64,000 bases of DNA. Origin: an uncultured Mollicutes bacterium. GTDB lineage: Bacteria > Bacillota_I > Bacilli_A > Acholeplasmatales > Anaeroplasmataceae. Positions within the stretch are counted from its first letter, which is position 1. Each line of letters opens with the position of its first letter. Under the pieces are notes generated by a model. The model was given only the letters and a program-made list of their open reading frames with translations, was not told the origin of the DNA and searched no databases. Location: assembly GCA_900540705.1 (NCBI GenBank), contig UQGR01000001.1:1-64000 (forward strand). The letters are read 5' to 3'. A program made the translations under genes and the position numbers. Shown one piece after another: positions 53,003-61,764 of this stretch.

Positions 53003-54400
53003 TTATTTCTTAAACTGGTTCCTTTTTAATTCAATCCATTGATGGGCAAAATCTATCCATCGATGAATGTATGGAATATCCTTTGTTACAGTAGTAGCTA
53101 CAGATAGCCCATGACCTCCTAGAGGAAAAAGGTGATATTCTACATTTCCTTGTACTTTATGATAAGCTTCCAACAGTTTTAAGGAATTTATCATACTGAC
53201 AGATTCATCTGTTGCTGTACCCCATAAAAACAAGTCGATAGCATTCTCCTTAGTCACTTCTTTTTCTAAGGATAAATAGGTCCTAAGGCTTTCATCTGAC
53301 GCCTTATCCTTTAATAAATTTATAAAGGAATCCTGATGAGCATATGGGGATTCTGCTGTAATTACTGGGTAGCCTAGCATTAAAAGCTCCATCTTCTGAA
53401 CCTGATATTTCTGATGATGCAGCATAATCTCTAAAAGACAATGCCCTCCAGCGGAAAATCCTAAGCCAATTAAAAAAGCTACTCTTGAATCTTTTTCAAT
53501 TTGACGAATTGCTTCTGCTAAATAGGTTTGAGGAAGGGGATATCCATCCTCTGGCGTTTCTCGGTAATTGACAACCACCATATGATAGCCTAGGGCTTGA
53601 AAGGCCTCCACGACCGGTTCAGACTCTCTTGGAGAGGTATACTTATATCCTCCTCCTGGAGAAACTAATATGGTAGGGCGAGGTTGATCATCGATAAAAT
53701 AGGTACGATAATAATTCTTTGTCTGTAAAATAAAAAATTTTTCCATAGGTTTCTCCTCCAATATATAGTTTAACTCATCTAGTAGTATCTGCTTTTCCCT
53801 TTTTTGATTCTCTTCTTCTATCTTTGGTAGTATTGACTTTAAAAGGTCTCTTTTTTTCTTATAAAAAAGTCGAAAGGCCTCAGATGGATGTCTTCTTAGC
53901 TGAGGTCCATAGGAAATATCATAAGCATCCACTTTAGTCTCACCAGGGACAAAAACTAAAATTTCATAATATTTTTTAGCATCAAAAAGAGCTTCCTCAT
54001 GAAGAATTCTAAAACCTCTAAAGCATAAGAATTCACGTACACGATAAGCGTCACAATTTGGTTCTATAATCAGTTTTTTTCCTTGAATTTTAGAAAAACC
54101 CTTCTCTAAAATATCACAGATGAGACTTCCTCCCATTCCTGCAAGTATGGCCGTATCGAATGGTTCATCAAGAGAGGTAAAGCCATCGGAGAGAACGGGC
54201 TGAATTTGATGTTCTAGATGGGTAGTCTCTATAGTCCTTCGAGCATTCTCTAAAGGTCCTGAAGCAATCTCCACTGCATACCCAAAGGACACTCCATACT
54301 TCTGGACTGCCGTGATAAGAGTATAGGCGTGATCACATCCAATGTCACAAACAATATTGCTGCCCTGAGTTAGGGCAGCTAAGGCTTCAATTCTTTTCAT
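53003..54400 (-). CDS. TrmK tRNA (adenine-22-N1)-methyltransferase fused to an alpha/beta hydrolase
   Basis: Residues 1-215 are a TrmK-type methyltransferase: IVCDIGCDHAYT (SAM motif I, 17-28), LAGMGG near 87 and IEPNCDAYRVREFL near 113. Residues 219-465 are a separate esterase-like domain with LVSPGGGYKYTS, GFSAGGH (nucleophile serine), D in WGTATDES and GGHGLS, a full Ser-Asp-His set. At the junction ATG 53744-53746 (Met219) has a perfect GGAGG eight bases upstream, so the esterase can probably also be made alone. It follows rpoD by four bases, as trmK does in Bacillus. Confidence 0.9.
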   Translation of the reverse strand: MKRIEALAALTQGSNIVCDIGCDHAYTLITAVQKYGVSFGYAVEIASGPLENARRTIETTHLEHQIQPVLSDGFTSLDEPFDTAILAGMGGSLICDILEKGFSKIQGKKLIIEPNCDAYRVREFLCFRGFRILHEEALFDAKKYYEILVFVPGETKVDAYDISYGPQLRRHPSEAFRLFYKKKRDLLKSILPKIEEENQKREKQILLDELNYILEEKPMEKFFILQTKNYYRTYFIDDQPRPTILVSPGGGYKYTSPRESEPVVEAFQALGYHMVVVNYRETPEDGYPLPQTYLAEAIRQIEKDSRVAFLIGLGFSAGGHCLLEIMLHHQKYQVQKMELLMLGYPVITAESPYAHQDSFINLLKDKASDESLRTYLSLEKEVTKENAIDLFLWGTATDESVSMINSLKLLEAYHKVQGNVEYHLFPLGGHGLSVATTVTKDIPYIHRWIDFAHQWIELKRNQFKK

Positions 54401-54404
54401 AGTT

Positions 54405-55589
54405 TTAGTGCTTTGTCATAAAATCTTTTAGCTTGCGACTTCTTGAAGGATGCTTTAGCTTTCTTAAGGCCTTCGCTTCAATCTGACGAATACGCTCTCT
54501 AGTTACATTGAATTCCTTTCCAACCTCTTCTAGAGTTCTCTGTCTTCCATCAACTAATCCAAAGCGTAGTCGTAGTACACGCTCCTCACGCTCAGTAAGG
54601 GTAGCTAGTACATCGTCAAGCTCTTCACGTAGTTTCATTTTTGCCGTATACTCATAAGGGTCTAACGCATGAGGATCAGAGATGAAATCACCTAGATTGG
54701 AATCCTCCTCTTCTCCTACTGGAGATTCTAAGGAGATCGGCTCCTGAGCAATTTTTTGTATCTGCTGAACCTTCTCTACAGAAATATCCATCCGGTCAGC
54801 AACCTCCTGTGGAGATGGCTCACGGGATAACTCCTGAACCAGCTGTCTTTGGATTCTAACCAGTTTATTGATCGTTTCAACCATATGGACAGGAATACGG
54901 ATTGTTCTTGCTTGATCTGCTACTGCTCTTGTGATGGCCTGACGAATCCACCAGGTGGCATAGGTAGAAAATTTAAATCCTTTTTGATGATCAAATTTAT
55001 CTACTGCTTTAATCAAACCCATATTTCCTTCTTGAATCAAATCTAAAAACTGTAACCCTCTACCTAGATAACGCTTTGCGATAGAAACAACCAAACGCAA
55101 GTTCGCATTGACAAGCTTATCCTTCGCAATATCTGCTTCCTCACTGATTTCTAAAAGATGCTCATATTCTTCCACAGAAACCGTATTTTGGTCATCTGCC
55201 TCAATTTCCTCTAAACGAGCCTTGGCCTCTCTGCCATCGACAACCTGCTTGGCCAATATGGTTTCCTCTTCTAAGGATAACAAAGGAATTTTACCAATAT
55301 CCTTTAGGTACATTCTAACTGGGTCATCTACCTTGACAGAAGCAGGAAGCTGATCAAAGGTAGAAACATCAATCTCCTCAATATCATTTAAAGAAATTGG
55401 CTCCTTTGGTTCCAAATCATCATACACCAATTCCTCATCAATATTGATTTCCTCTTTCATTAATTCTTTGACCATGGAATCATATTCTTCTGATTCAATA
55501 GAATAATATTTTATAATATCCTTAGAGGAAACAGATCCATTCTTTTTGCCCTGCTCCACTAATTCCTTTAATATTTGTTCAAATTCCAT
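54405..55589 (-). CDS. rpoD: Primary sigma factor RpoD/SigA
   Basis: The housekeeping sigma subunit. Region 1.2 appears at DPVRMYLKDIGKIPLL (about residue 90). Regions 2.1-2.4 include LQFLDLIQEGNMGLI and TYATWWIRQAITRAVADQ near 210. Regions 3 and 4 follow, with the 4.2 helix-turn-helix in TLEEVGKEFNVTRERIRQIE near 355. Length is 394, as in other Firmicutes with short region 1.1. It lies directly after dnaG (the dnaG-rpoD pair), with AGGAGG overlapping the end of dnaG. Confidence 0.98.
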   Translation of the reverse strand: MEFEQILKELVEQGKKNGSVSSKDIIKYYSIESEEYDSMVKELMKEEINIDEELVYDDLEPKEPISLNDIEEIDVSTFDQLPASVKVDDPVRMYLKDIGKIPLLSLEEETILAKQVVDGREAKARLEEIEADDQNTVSVEEYEHLLEISEEADIAKDKLVNANLRLVVSIAKRYLGRGLQFLDLIQEGNMGLIKAVDKFDHQKGFKFSTYATWWIRQAITRAVADQARTIRIPVHMVETINKLVRIQRQLVQELSREPSPQEVADRMDISVEKVQQIQKIAQEPISLESPVGEEEDSNLGDFISDPHALDPYEYTAKMKLREELDDVLATLTEREERVLRLRFGLVDGRQRTLEEVGKEFNVTRERIRQIEAKALRKLKHPSRSRKLKDFMTKH

Positions 55590-55591
55590 TA

Positions 55592-57412
55592 TTACTTCCT
55601 CCTGGTTGGCATAATTTTTCTTTTATTCTCAAATTTTTCAGCTAGTTTTTTCGCTTGAATTTCGGTATCCTGCGTAGTATAAATAACTGTATCAATCTTT
55701 TTATTTTGGGATTTGTAATGCTCCTTTTTTATTCTTTCTAGCATCCGAGCCAAATCCTCATCACTATACACATCAATGGTTCCTCGAACCTGTTCAATAT
55801 TATCTAGGTATACCCTTTTTTGTTCCTCTGTAAGCATAGAACAGAAGGTTGCATCATCAAACTGATTATAGTGCACATAATAATGATCTACCAGGATACT
55901 CCAAATTTCCTGATTGATTGGCTGTAGTGCATCCATATAATCATTCAATTTTTTATCAATTTCTAATGCTCGCTCCTTGGAGTGTCTAGCATAAGAAAAT
56001 AACCGAAGCTCAAAGTTTCTTTTTAAGATAGGATCTTCCTTTATCTTTTGGACAGGTGTTTCATATATGTCTTCATAAGAAGAATCTGGATACTCCTCAA
56101 AAGGATAGTTTATCAGAGGAGTGATTTTACAATAGGCATTATAATCCAACTGTACAGATTCTAAGGATGCCTTTATTCTTTCAGCAAGAAGCTGTAGGTA
56201 CTTCTCCTTGGCCGTTTGACTTGACATGGAAAGGATTTGCCCAAAGGCTTCCTTCTTCACGACCTCTAAGACTAAGGAATCCGATAAATCCTGATTTAGG
56301 AAAGCAGCCTCAAACAAATACTCCATTTCATCTAACAGATGTGTATCAAAGTAAGCTAAGTAAGCTTCCTTCCCATATTTTCCAATGTACTCATCTGGGT
56401 CCATTCCTTCCGGTAGTAAAACCAAATGAACCTCAATTCCCGCCTGCTTCAACAAAGGAATTGCCTTTTTAGAAGCCTGGATTCCCGCCTTATCTCCATC
56501 ATAGCAGATAACCACACTTTGGGTATACCGCTTGAGCATATAGGCCTGATCTAAGGTTAATGCAGTTCCCATCGTACAAATGGTTTCCTTAAATCCTGCG
56601 TTGGTCGCAGAAATTACATCCATTTGACCTTCATGCAATATGGCTCGTTTTTTCTTCAAAATCTCTGATTTGGCTTGATCTAAGTGATAAAGGATATTTC
56701 CCTTTCGATAAAGGAACGTATCCTTTGTATTGACATACTTCGGCTGGGTTTTATCTGGATTGTCAAATATTCTAGCACTAAACCCAATGATATTCCCATT
56801 TTCATCTGAAATGGGAAACGTAATTCTCCGAGTGAATAAATCATAATAGCCCTTTTCACTCTTTCCGACAAGGCCTAGCTCCATCATATCAAATTCTAAG
56901 TAGTTCGCATCCTTTAAAACCTGATATAAGGAATCTAGATTGGAGGGCGCCAAACCAATTTGAAACAGCTGAATTGTCTCATCGGAAAGACCACGCTTAT
57001 GCAAATATTCTATGGCTTTCTTCCCTGATTTCGTCATTGTCAGGTTTTGATGATAATATTTGGTGGCTAGCTGCATGATTTCATAATATTTCGAATAATC
57101 CTGTTCCTTCTTGTTACGAAGCTGGATATCAATGGAGATTCCATTTTTTTTCGCTAGCTCTGCCAAAGCCTCATTAAAGGAAACTTGTTTAATTTCCATT
57201 AAAAACTTAATGGGATTTCCACCCTTGCCACAGCCAAAGCAATGAGCTAGATGCTTTTCCTGAGAGACCACAAAGGATGGCGTATCCTCATTATGAAAGG
57301 GACATAGCCCCTTAAAGCTTTTCCCTTGCCGAGTCAACTTAACATAAGGGGAAACCAAATCGACCATATCAGTACTTTCTATCACTCTATTTATTTCTTC
57401 CTGAGTAGCCAT
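55592..57412 (-). CDS. dnaG: DNA primase
   Basis: It synthesises RNA primers for replication. The N-terminal zinc ribbon is C-P-F-H ... C-F-G-C (residues 38-62). The central TOPRIM domain shows HEGQMDVISA and VICYDGDKAGIQAS, with the acidic metal-binding residues. The C-terminal domain of about 150 residues (helicase-binding) ends with a basic tail. The length of 606 is normal. It lies between glyS and rpoD, an order also seen in Bacillus. Confidence 0.97.
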   Translation of the reverse strand: MATQEEINRVIESTDMVDLVSPYVKLTRQGKSFKGLCPFHNEDTPSFVVSQEKHLAHCFGCGKGGNPIKFLMEIKQVSFNEALAELAKKNGISIDIQLRNKKEQDYSKYYEIMQLATKYYHQNLTMTKSGKKAIEYLHKRGLSDETIQLFQIGLAPSNLDSLYQVLKDANYLEFDMMELGLVGKSEKGYYDLFTRRITFPISDENGNIIGFSARIFDNPDKTQPKYVNTKDTFLYRKGNILYHLDQAKSEILKKKRAILHEGQMDVISATNAGFKETICTMGTALTLDQAYMLKRYTQSVVICYDGDKAGIQASKKAIPLLKQAGIEVHLVLLPEGMDPDEYIGKYGKEAYLAYFDTHLLDEMEYLFEAAFLNQDLSDSLVLEVVKKEAFGQILSMSSQTAKEKYLQLLAERIKASLESVQLDYNAYCKITPLINYPFEEYPDSSYEDIYETPVQKIKEDPILKRNFELRLFSYARHSKERALEIDKKLNDYMDALQPINQEIWSILVDHYYVHYNQFDDATFCSMLTEEQKRVYLDNIEQVRGTIDVYSDEDLARMLERIKKEHYKSQNKKIDTVIYTTQDTEIQAKKLAEKFENKRKIMPTRRK

Positions 57413-57435
57413 TTGTATCCTCCCCTCCTGTCTGA

Positions 57436-58815
57436 TTAAAATTTCAATTTTTGTTCAATATAAGGAATAACCTCTTCTATCTTAAGAGTAATTTGTTCCA
57501 TGGTATCACGATCTCTAAGCGTAACTGTTCCTTCATTTAGAGTCGTATCATCTACAGTAACACAATATGGTGTACCAATTGCATCCTGTCTTCTATATCT
57601 TTTACCAATATTGGCAGTTTCATCATAAACCGTACTGAAATGTTCATTGTATACTTCAAAAATCTCATTTGCCTTTTCCGCATGATTCTTTTTAATCAAT
57701 GGTAAAACGGCCACCTTATATGGAGCTAGAACTGGAGATAGGCGTAAAACAACACGCTTATCCTTAGCCTCATTAATTTCTTCATCATAGGAACTGAACA
57801 ATACAGCTAACAAAATACGGCCAACACCAACAGATGGTTCTACTACATAAGGTAAATACTTCTCATTTGTTTCTGGGTCTAAATATTCTAAATTTTCCTT
57901 AGAATGATTCTGATGGGCATTCAAATCATAGTTGGTACGAGAGGCAATTCCCCAAAGCTCGCCAAAGCCCCATGGAAATTCAAATTCAATATCCGTTGTT
58001 CCATTAGAATAAAAGGATAGCTCCTCTGGGGTATGGTCTCTATACCGAAGCTTGCCCTCTTCTACTCCTAGCTTGACTAAGAATTCCATACAATACTTAC
58101 GCCAATATTGAAACCACTCTAATTCTGTTCCTGGCTTGCAGAAAAATTCTAATTCCATCTGTTCAAATTCACGAGTACGGAAAATAAAATTCCCTGGTGT
58201 AATTTCATTTCTAAAGCTCTTTCCAATTTGACCAATTCCAAAGGGAAGCTTTTTTCTTGAGGTTCTTAATACATTCTTAAAATTCACGAATATACCCTGA
58301 GCCGTTTCTGGTCGTAGATAAACCTCACTCTTATTGTCCTCAACAACACCCTGATGGGTCTTAAACATCAAATTAAATTTTCTAATGTCTGTATATTCCA
58401 ATGCGCCACAGCTTGGACAGGTAATCTTATGATCATAAATGTACTTTAAAAGCTCTTCATTGGACATTCCATCTCCTGTCAATTCACCTTTGGAATAATC
58501 CTCAACCAATTTATCTGCGCGATATCTTGCATGACACTTCTTACAATCAATCAGTGGATCACTAAATGACCCAATATGACCAGATGCCACCCATACCTCT
58601 CGGTTCATCAATATGGCTGAATCTAAGCCAACGTTATAGCGATTATTCTTAACAAACTTCTTCCACCAAGCCTGTTTAATATTATTGATAAGCTCAACAC
58701 CTAATGGACCATAGTCCCAGGCATTTGCCAATCCTCCATAAATTTCACTTCCTTGAAATACAAATCCTTGTTCTTTTAGAAATGCAACTAATTGTTCCAA
58801 TGTAATCTTCTGCAT
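57436..58815 (-). CDS. glyS: Glycyl-tRNA synthetase, single-chain type
   Basis: This is the alpha2-type (eukaryote-like) GlyRS, not the alpha/beta type of E. coli. Motif 1/2 regions include RPETAQGIFVNF (near 170) and IGKSFRNEITPGNFIFRTREFEQMELEFF (near 200-230). Motif 3 is PSVGVGRIL near 335, and the anticodon-binding domain is C-terminal. CKKC and CPSC zinc cysteines occur near 88 and 135. GGAGGA precedes the ATG, and a consensus promoter lies upstream, with no T-box. Confidence 0.97.
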   Translation of the reverse strand: MQKITLEQLVAFLKEQGFVFQGSEIYGGLANAWDYGPLGVELINNIKQAWWKKFVKNNRYNVGLDSAILMNREVWVASGHIGSFSDPLIDCKKCHARYRADKLVEDYSKGELTGDGMSNEELLKYIYDHKITCPSCGALEYTDIRKFNLMFKTHQGVVEDNKSEVYLRPETAQGIFVNFKNVLRTSRKKLPFGIGQIGKSFRNEITPGNFIFRTREFEQMELEFFCKPGTELEWFQYWRKYCMEFLVKLGVEEGKLRYRDHTPEELSFYSNGTTDIEFEFPWGFGELWGIASRTNYDLNAHQNHSKENLEYLDPETNEKYLPYVVEPSVGVGRILLAVLFSSYDEEINEAKDKRVVLRLSPVLAPYKVAVLPLIKKNHAEKANEIFEVYNEHFSTVYDETANIGKRYRRQDAIGTPYCVTVDDTTLNEGTVTLRDRDTMEQITLKIEEVIPYIEQKLKF

Positions 58816-58841
58816 AATCGTTCCTCCATCGATTTCATTCC

Positions 58842-58870
58842 ATTATATTAGTATACCATTGTAATTTCAA
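58842..58870 (-). promoter_or_regulatory. Promoter of glyS-dnaG-rpoD operon
   Basis: On the minus strand TTGAAA (58865-58870), 17 bases, TATAAT (58842-58847). The leader before the glyS ATG is only about 20 bases, so no riboswitch fits here. Confidence 0.9.
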
Positions 58871-58921
58871 ATTGTCAATCCTTACAAAAGAGTAAAAAGA
58901 ATAATCATTTCCTATTTTTTA

Positions 58922-58959
58922 TAAAAAAGAAAAGCCCTAAGCCTAAAGACTTAGCGCTT
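58922..58959 (-). terminator. Terminator after the zinc-ribbon membrane gene
   Basis: On the minus strand AAGCGCTAAG pairs with CTTAGGGCTT across a short loop (58932-58959), followed by TTCTTTTTT. Confidence 0.85.
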
Positions 58960-58968
58960 GAAAAAAAT

Positions 58969-59562
58969 TTATATCCAGGAAAGAATTTTTATAGGTGAAT
59001 ATAGAAGATATCCAATTCCTACTCCAGCCAAGCATCCTGTTCCAGCACGAAGCAGGTTGGTTGAAAGATAAGTCGTGAGGGTCTGCATAAGACCATCAAT
59101 GAAGCAAGGAAGAATAAATAAAATAGAAAACAGCAGTAAAAAAATGTTTACAGATGGCTTTTTAAAACAACAAAATAAAAAGGATAAAGCCCCTCCTAAT
59201 ATCAAAAATGTACATCGATAACAGAATATAAAAACAAAGGAGCCAAAATGAGGGGCTCTGGCTGGATTCATATTACAGAGGGGAACTCTTCCAAACCACT
59301 GAAGTCGATTTGAGGAAAATATCCCCAGTCTTAAAAGAAGATAAATTCCCATCCCTAAAAGCATTAGATGTAAGCCATAGGCAATTATATAAAGCAAACG
59401 AAATTTTGTTCTTCTTTCCTTCCAAATTAAAACGAGACCTAAAAAAGGAGAAATCACTACCACCAAAGAAGAAAGTAAAATAAAAACTCTACTACAATGA
59501 GTACAAATATCTTTAGTTCCATCCAAAGGTTTGCCACAGCGTGGACAAAATTTAGAAATCAT
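58969..59562 (-). CDS. Zinc-ribbon membrane protein, unknown function
   Basis: About 197 residues. The N-terminus is a zinc ribbon (FCPRCGKPLDGTKDICTHC). Then come about five hydrophobic helices spread from residue 25 to 197. The ATG (59562) overlaps the previous gene's TGA (ATGA), which makes coupling likely. No enzyme motif is visible. Related small zinc-ribbon membrane proteins are common in Firmicutes without known role. Confidence 0.7.
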   Translation of the reverse strand: MISKFCPRCGKPLDGTKDICTHCSRVFILLSSLVVVISPFLGLVLIWKERRTKFRLLYIIAYGLHLMLLGMGIYLLLRLGIFSSNRLQWFGRVPLCNMNPARAPHFGSFVFIFCYRCTFLILGGALSFLFCCFKKPSVNIFLLLFSILFILPCFIDGLMQTLTTYLSTNLLRAGTGCLAGVGIGYLLYSPIKILSWI

Positions 59563-59882
59563 ACTCCTGAGCCCATAGATCCTATAGAGCAAATGATACA
59601 AGGTACTAAGACAACCAAATTCAATATTACGGAGACTAATGCCCCAATTCCCGCCTGCTTAGCAGATTTAGGCTTGCTGGAATTCCAAACACAAAAAAGA
59701 ATTAATCCAGCAATTGGAATAAAAAATCCTAAAATCACCCAGCCAAAGGAACCTACATCCTCAATAGGTTCATCATTTCTTCTAACCTCTACAAAGGTTG
59801 GCTTAGATTCTACAGGCTCTCCACAATTCGGACAGTGCTTATCCGTATCCTCTAGCTTTGTTCCACAATTTCTACAATACAT
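59559..59882 (-). CDS. Small zinc-ribbon membrane protein
   Basis: About 107 residues. MYCRNCGTKL...HCPNCGEP is a classic zinc-ribbon opening. A 25-residue linker and two hydrophobic helices (about 48-66 and 77-99) follow. I choose ATG 59882, because the ribbon begins there and GGTGTGAG precedes it; an earlier in-frame start at 59951 lacks support. It is coupled to the next gene through an ATGA overlap. Confidence 0.75.
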   Translation of the reverse strand: MYCRNCGTKLEDTDKHCPNCGEPVESKPTFVEVRRNDEPIEDVGSFGWVILGFFIPIAGLILFCVWNSSKPKSAKQAGIGALVSVILNLVVLVPCIICSIGSMGSGV

Positions 59883-59981
59883 AGCTCTCACACCCTTTTT
59901 ATCTATTATAAACATTAATTTAAAAAAATGCAAGAATGACATTCTTTTCATAAATTAGACATATACTATAGTGGTGATATA

Positions 59982-60179
59982 ATGTCTAACTTAATTAATT
60001 ACATTAAAGAAAATTATAAAATCATTATAGGAACGATTCTCATTTACCAGCTTCTAATGACAATCTTCTTCTTTTCTCCTGAGAACTTAGTCATTTTAGC
60101 AGCAATCTCCCTCATCGTAGCTGGCTATATCATAGTACTTAACTTCAAGGACTCCTTTACTGATTTCTTCAAAAAATAA
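59982..60179 (+). CDS. Small membrane protein of unknown function
   Basis: 65 residues with two hydrophobic helices (about 12-30 and 34-53) and a charged C-terminus. The region before the ATG contains GGTGAT at 59973-59978, a modest SD. It is on the plus strand between minus-strand genes and has no recognised domain. It could be spurious, but the regular two-helix pattern argues for a real gene. Confidence 0.5.
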   Translation: MSNLINYIKENYKIIIGTILIYQLLMTIFFFSPENLVILAAISLIVAGYIIVLNFKDSFTDFFKK

Positions 60180-60191
60180 AAGTAGATTTCT

Positions 60192-61067
60192 CTACTTTTC
60201 CATAATTTCCTTGTAGGATGCTAGAAAGCATCTTATTTTTTTTGTAATACTAATATAGCTTGCAACACTATAGGTATTTAGGATAACCTCTAAATTGACA
60301 TTTAAAATTAAGATATAAAGCGTCATGAAACAAAAATATTTTTGGTTGAAGGAATCTAATTTTTTTAAAGACTCCTTTAAATCTAGCTCGTCTAGCTGTA
60401 GAAAACAACGACAATACAGCATGGAAATAGGACCATAATAAATATCAAAGCTTGGCAATAAGTGCTGCCTATTATAAAATTCCGGATAAATCTTTCGGTA
60501 AATCAATCCATATTTTACCATTTGCTTCTGGTCGATTGCCTTAAAGATATCCGTCTGTAGATCATATAAATAAAGCTTGGCATCAAGGATGATATTATAT
60601 TTAGATAAAATGATCCAGCTTACATCATCCTTTTTAGGACTTGTTTCTATTTCTCTAATGCGTAATTCTAAATAAGAAAATTTATTGTCTAACACCTTGT
60701 ATATGTTGTTCAAATTGACAAGATGCTCTTTTTTTAAGGTGATTTCAAAGCTGGAAGCCTCATGAAGCTCTGCTAGAATAGAAAAGATTTGTCTGGTTCT
60801 AACCGTAGAATCTGTCATGGAGTCATAATCAAAAAATAAAAGAATACCACCATCTACTTTTGTCTCGTAAATGGTTTTGGAAAGTCTTTTGGAATATTTC
60901 AGTAAATCTAGATAGGTTGCATACTCTTGTTCTGTCGCAGTTGTACATACGTATGTCTTATTCTGCTGGTCTAGAACAAGAGTATAATCTCCATAGGGCT
61001 TAACCCTAGTAACTGTAAAAGGTAGATTAGCCGATGCTAAATATGACTTTATGGGTTTGTCTATCAT
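60192..61067 (-). CDS. YsxE-like protein (degenerate kinase fold), putative spore-coat related
   Basis: A 291-residue soluble protein. Around 93-102 SILAELHEAS resembles the L-x-x-L-H-x-x-S segment of CotS/YsxE-type phosphotransferase-fold proteins. The catalytic H-G-D and D-x-E motifs of that fold are not visible, so it is probably inactive as a kinase. The main support is context: it directly follows the SpoVID-like gene (41-base overlap) downstream of engB, like spoVID-ysxE after ysxC in B. subtilis. Sequence similarity alone is weak. Confidence 0.5.
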   Translation of the reverse strand: MIDKPIKSYLASANLPFTVTRVKPYGDYTLVLDQQNKTYVCTTATEQEYATYLDLLKYSKRLSKTIYETKVDGGILLFFDYDSMTDSTVRTRQIFSILAELHEASSFEITLKKEHLVNLNNIYKVLDNKFSYLELRIREIETSPKKDDVSWIILSKYNIILDAKLYLYDLQTDIFKAIDQKQMVKYGLIYRKIYPEFYNRQHLLPSFDIYYGPISMLYCRCFLQLDELDLKESLKKLDSFNQKYFCFMTLYILILNVNLEVILNTYSVASYISITKKIRCFLASYKEIMEK

Positions 61068-61722
61068 AGCCTGCTAAAAGGATATCTAGCTTCACATTGT
61101 ATTCCTTGGCAATGGCCTCTAGCTCCTGCTCATGCTCAACGTAAAGACATTTCAGCTTATAAAAGCCCTGCTTTCCCTCAAAGAAATTTAAAAAGCTTTC
61201 AACTGTTTCATGAGTTTTGGTAACGATAACCTGGTCATTTCGCTGCAGATTACTAGCAAGCTTATCCTCATAATATTCTTTCATTTCCTCTTTAAATTGT
61301 TCTAGCTTATCTTCTGGAACCTTCTCTTGGGAAGACTCTAATTCCTTGGGCTCCTCAAACTTCTGAACAATCTCTGGTTCTTCTATCACCTTAATTTCAA
61401 CAGCCTGTTCTGGTTCCTTGGTTAAATAGTTGACAACAAGCTCATAGCTAATATCTAATCCCTGGCCTTCCACTACATAGACATTGACCATACCGATATT
61501 TAATTCTAGTATTTTCAGCTCTGCCAAATCTAAATCAAAGGAAAAGGATAGCGCCTTAAAGCACTCCATACCCTCAAAATCATTATAGGAAATATTGATT
61601 TCAACATCTCCAGCCGCCTTAGATTCCTCTATCTTGACATTAGAAAGCTTCTCTAAATGATTCTTAATGTTGGCTATTCCCTCTAGCTTACAAAAATTAT
61701 GCTTCTCAATATTTAATTGCAT
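61027..61722 (-). CDS. SpoVID-like spore-coat morphogenetic protein
   Basis: 231 residues. The N-terminal 110 residues are beta-rich, with VNVYVVEGQGLDISYELVV near 80-98 resembling the N-terminal domain of SpoVID. An E/K/P-rich acidic linker (about 105-160) follows. The C-terminal 45 residues, from LKCLYVEHEQELEAIAKEYNV on, look like a LysM domain. That three-part layout is SpoVID in miniature; the B. subtilis protein has a far longer linker. It lies after engB, which fits the B. subtilis region. Confidence 0.65.
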   Translation of the reverse strand: MQLNIEKHNFCKLEGIANIKNHLEKLSNVKIEESKAAGDVEINISYNDFEGMECFKALSFSFDLDLAELKILELNIGMVNVYVVEGQGLDISYELVVNYLTKEPEQAVEIKVIEEPEIVQKFEEPKELESSQEKVPEDKLEQFKEEMKEYYEDKLASNLQRNDQVIVTKTHETVESFLNFFEGKQGFYKLKCLYVEHEQELEAIAKEYNVKLDILLAGYDRQTHKVIFSIG

Positions 61723-61764
61723 ATTATCACCACTTAATTGTATTCTAAAGCCTAAAAAAAAATA

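Noticed and set aside
58816..58968. Possible T-box or other riboswitch before glyS
   Set aside because: The promoter at 58842-58870 leaves only about 20 bases of leader, and no T-box sequence is present.
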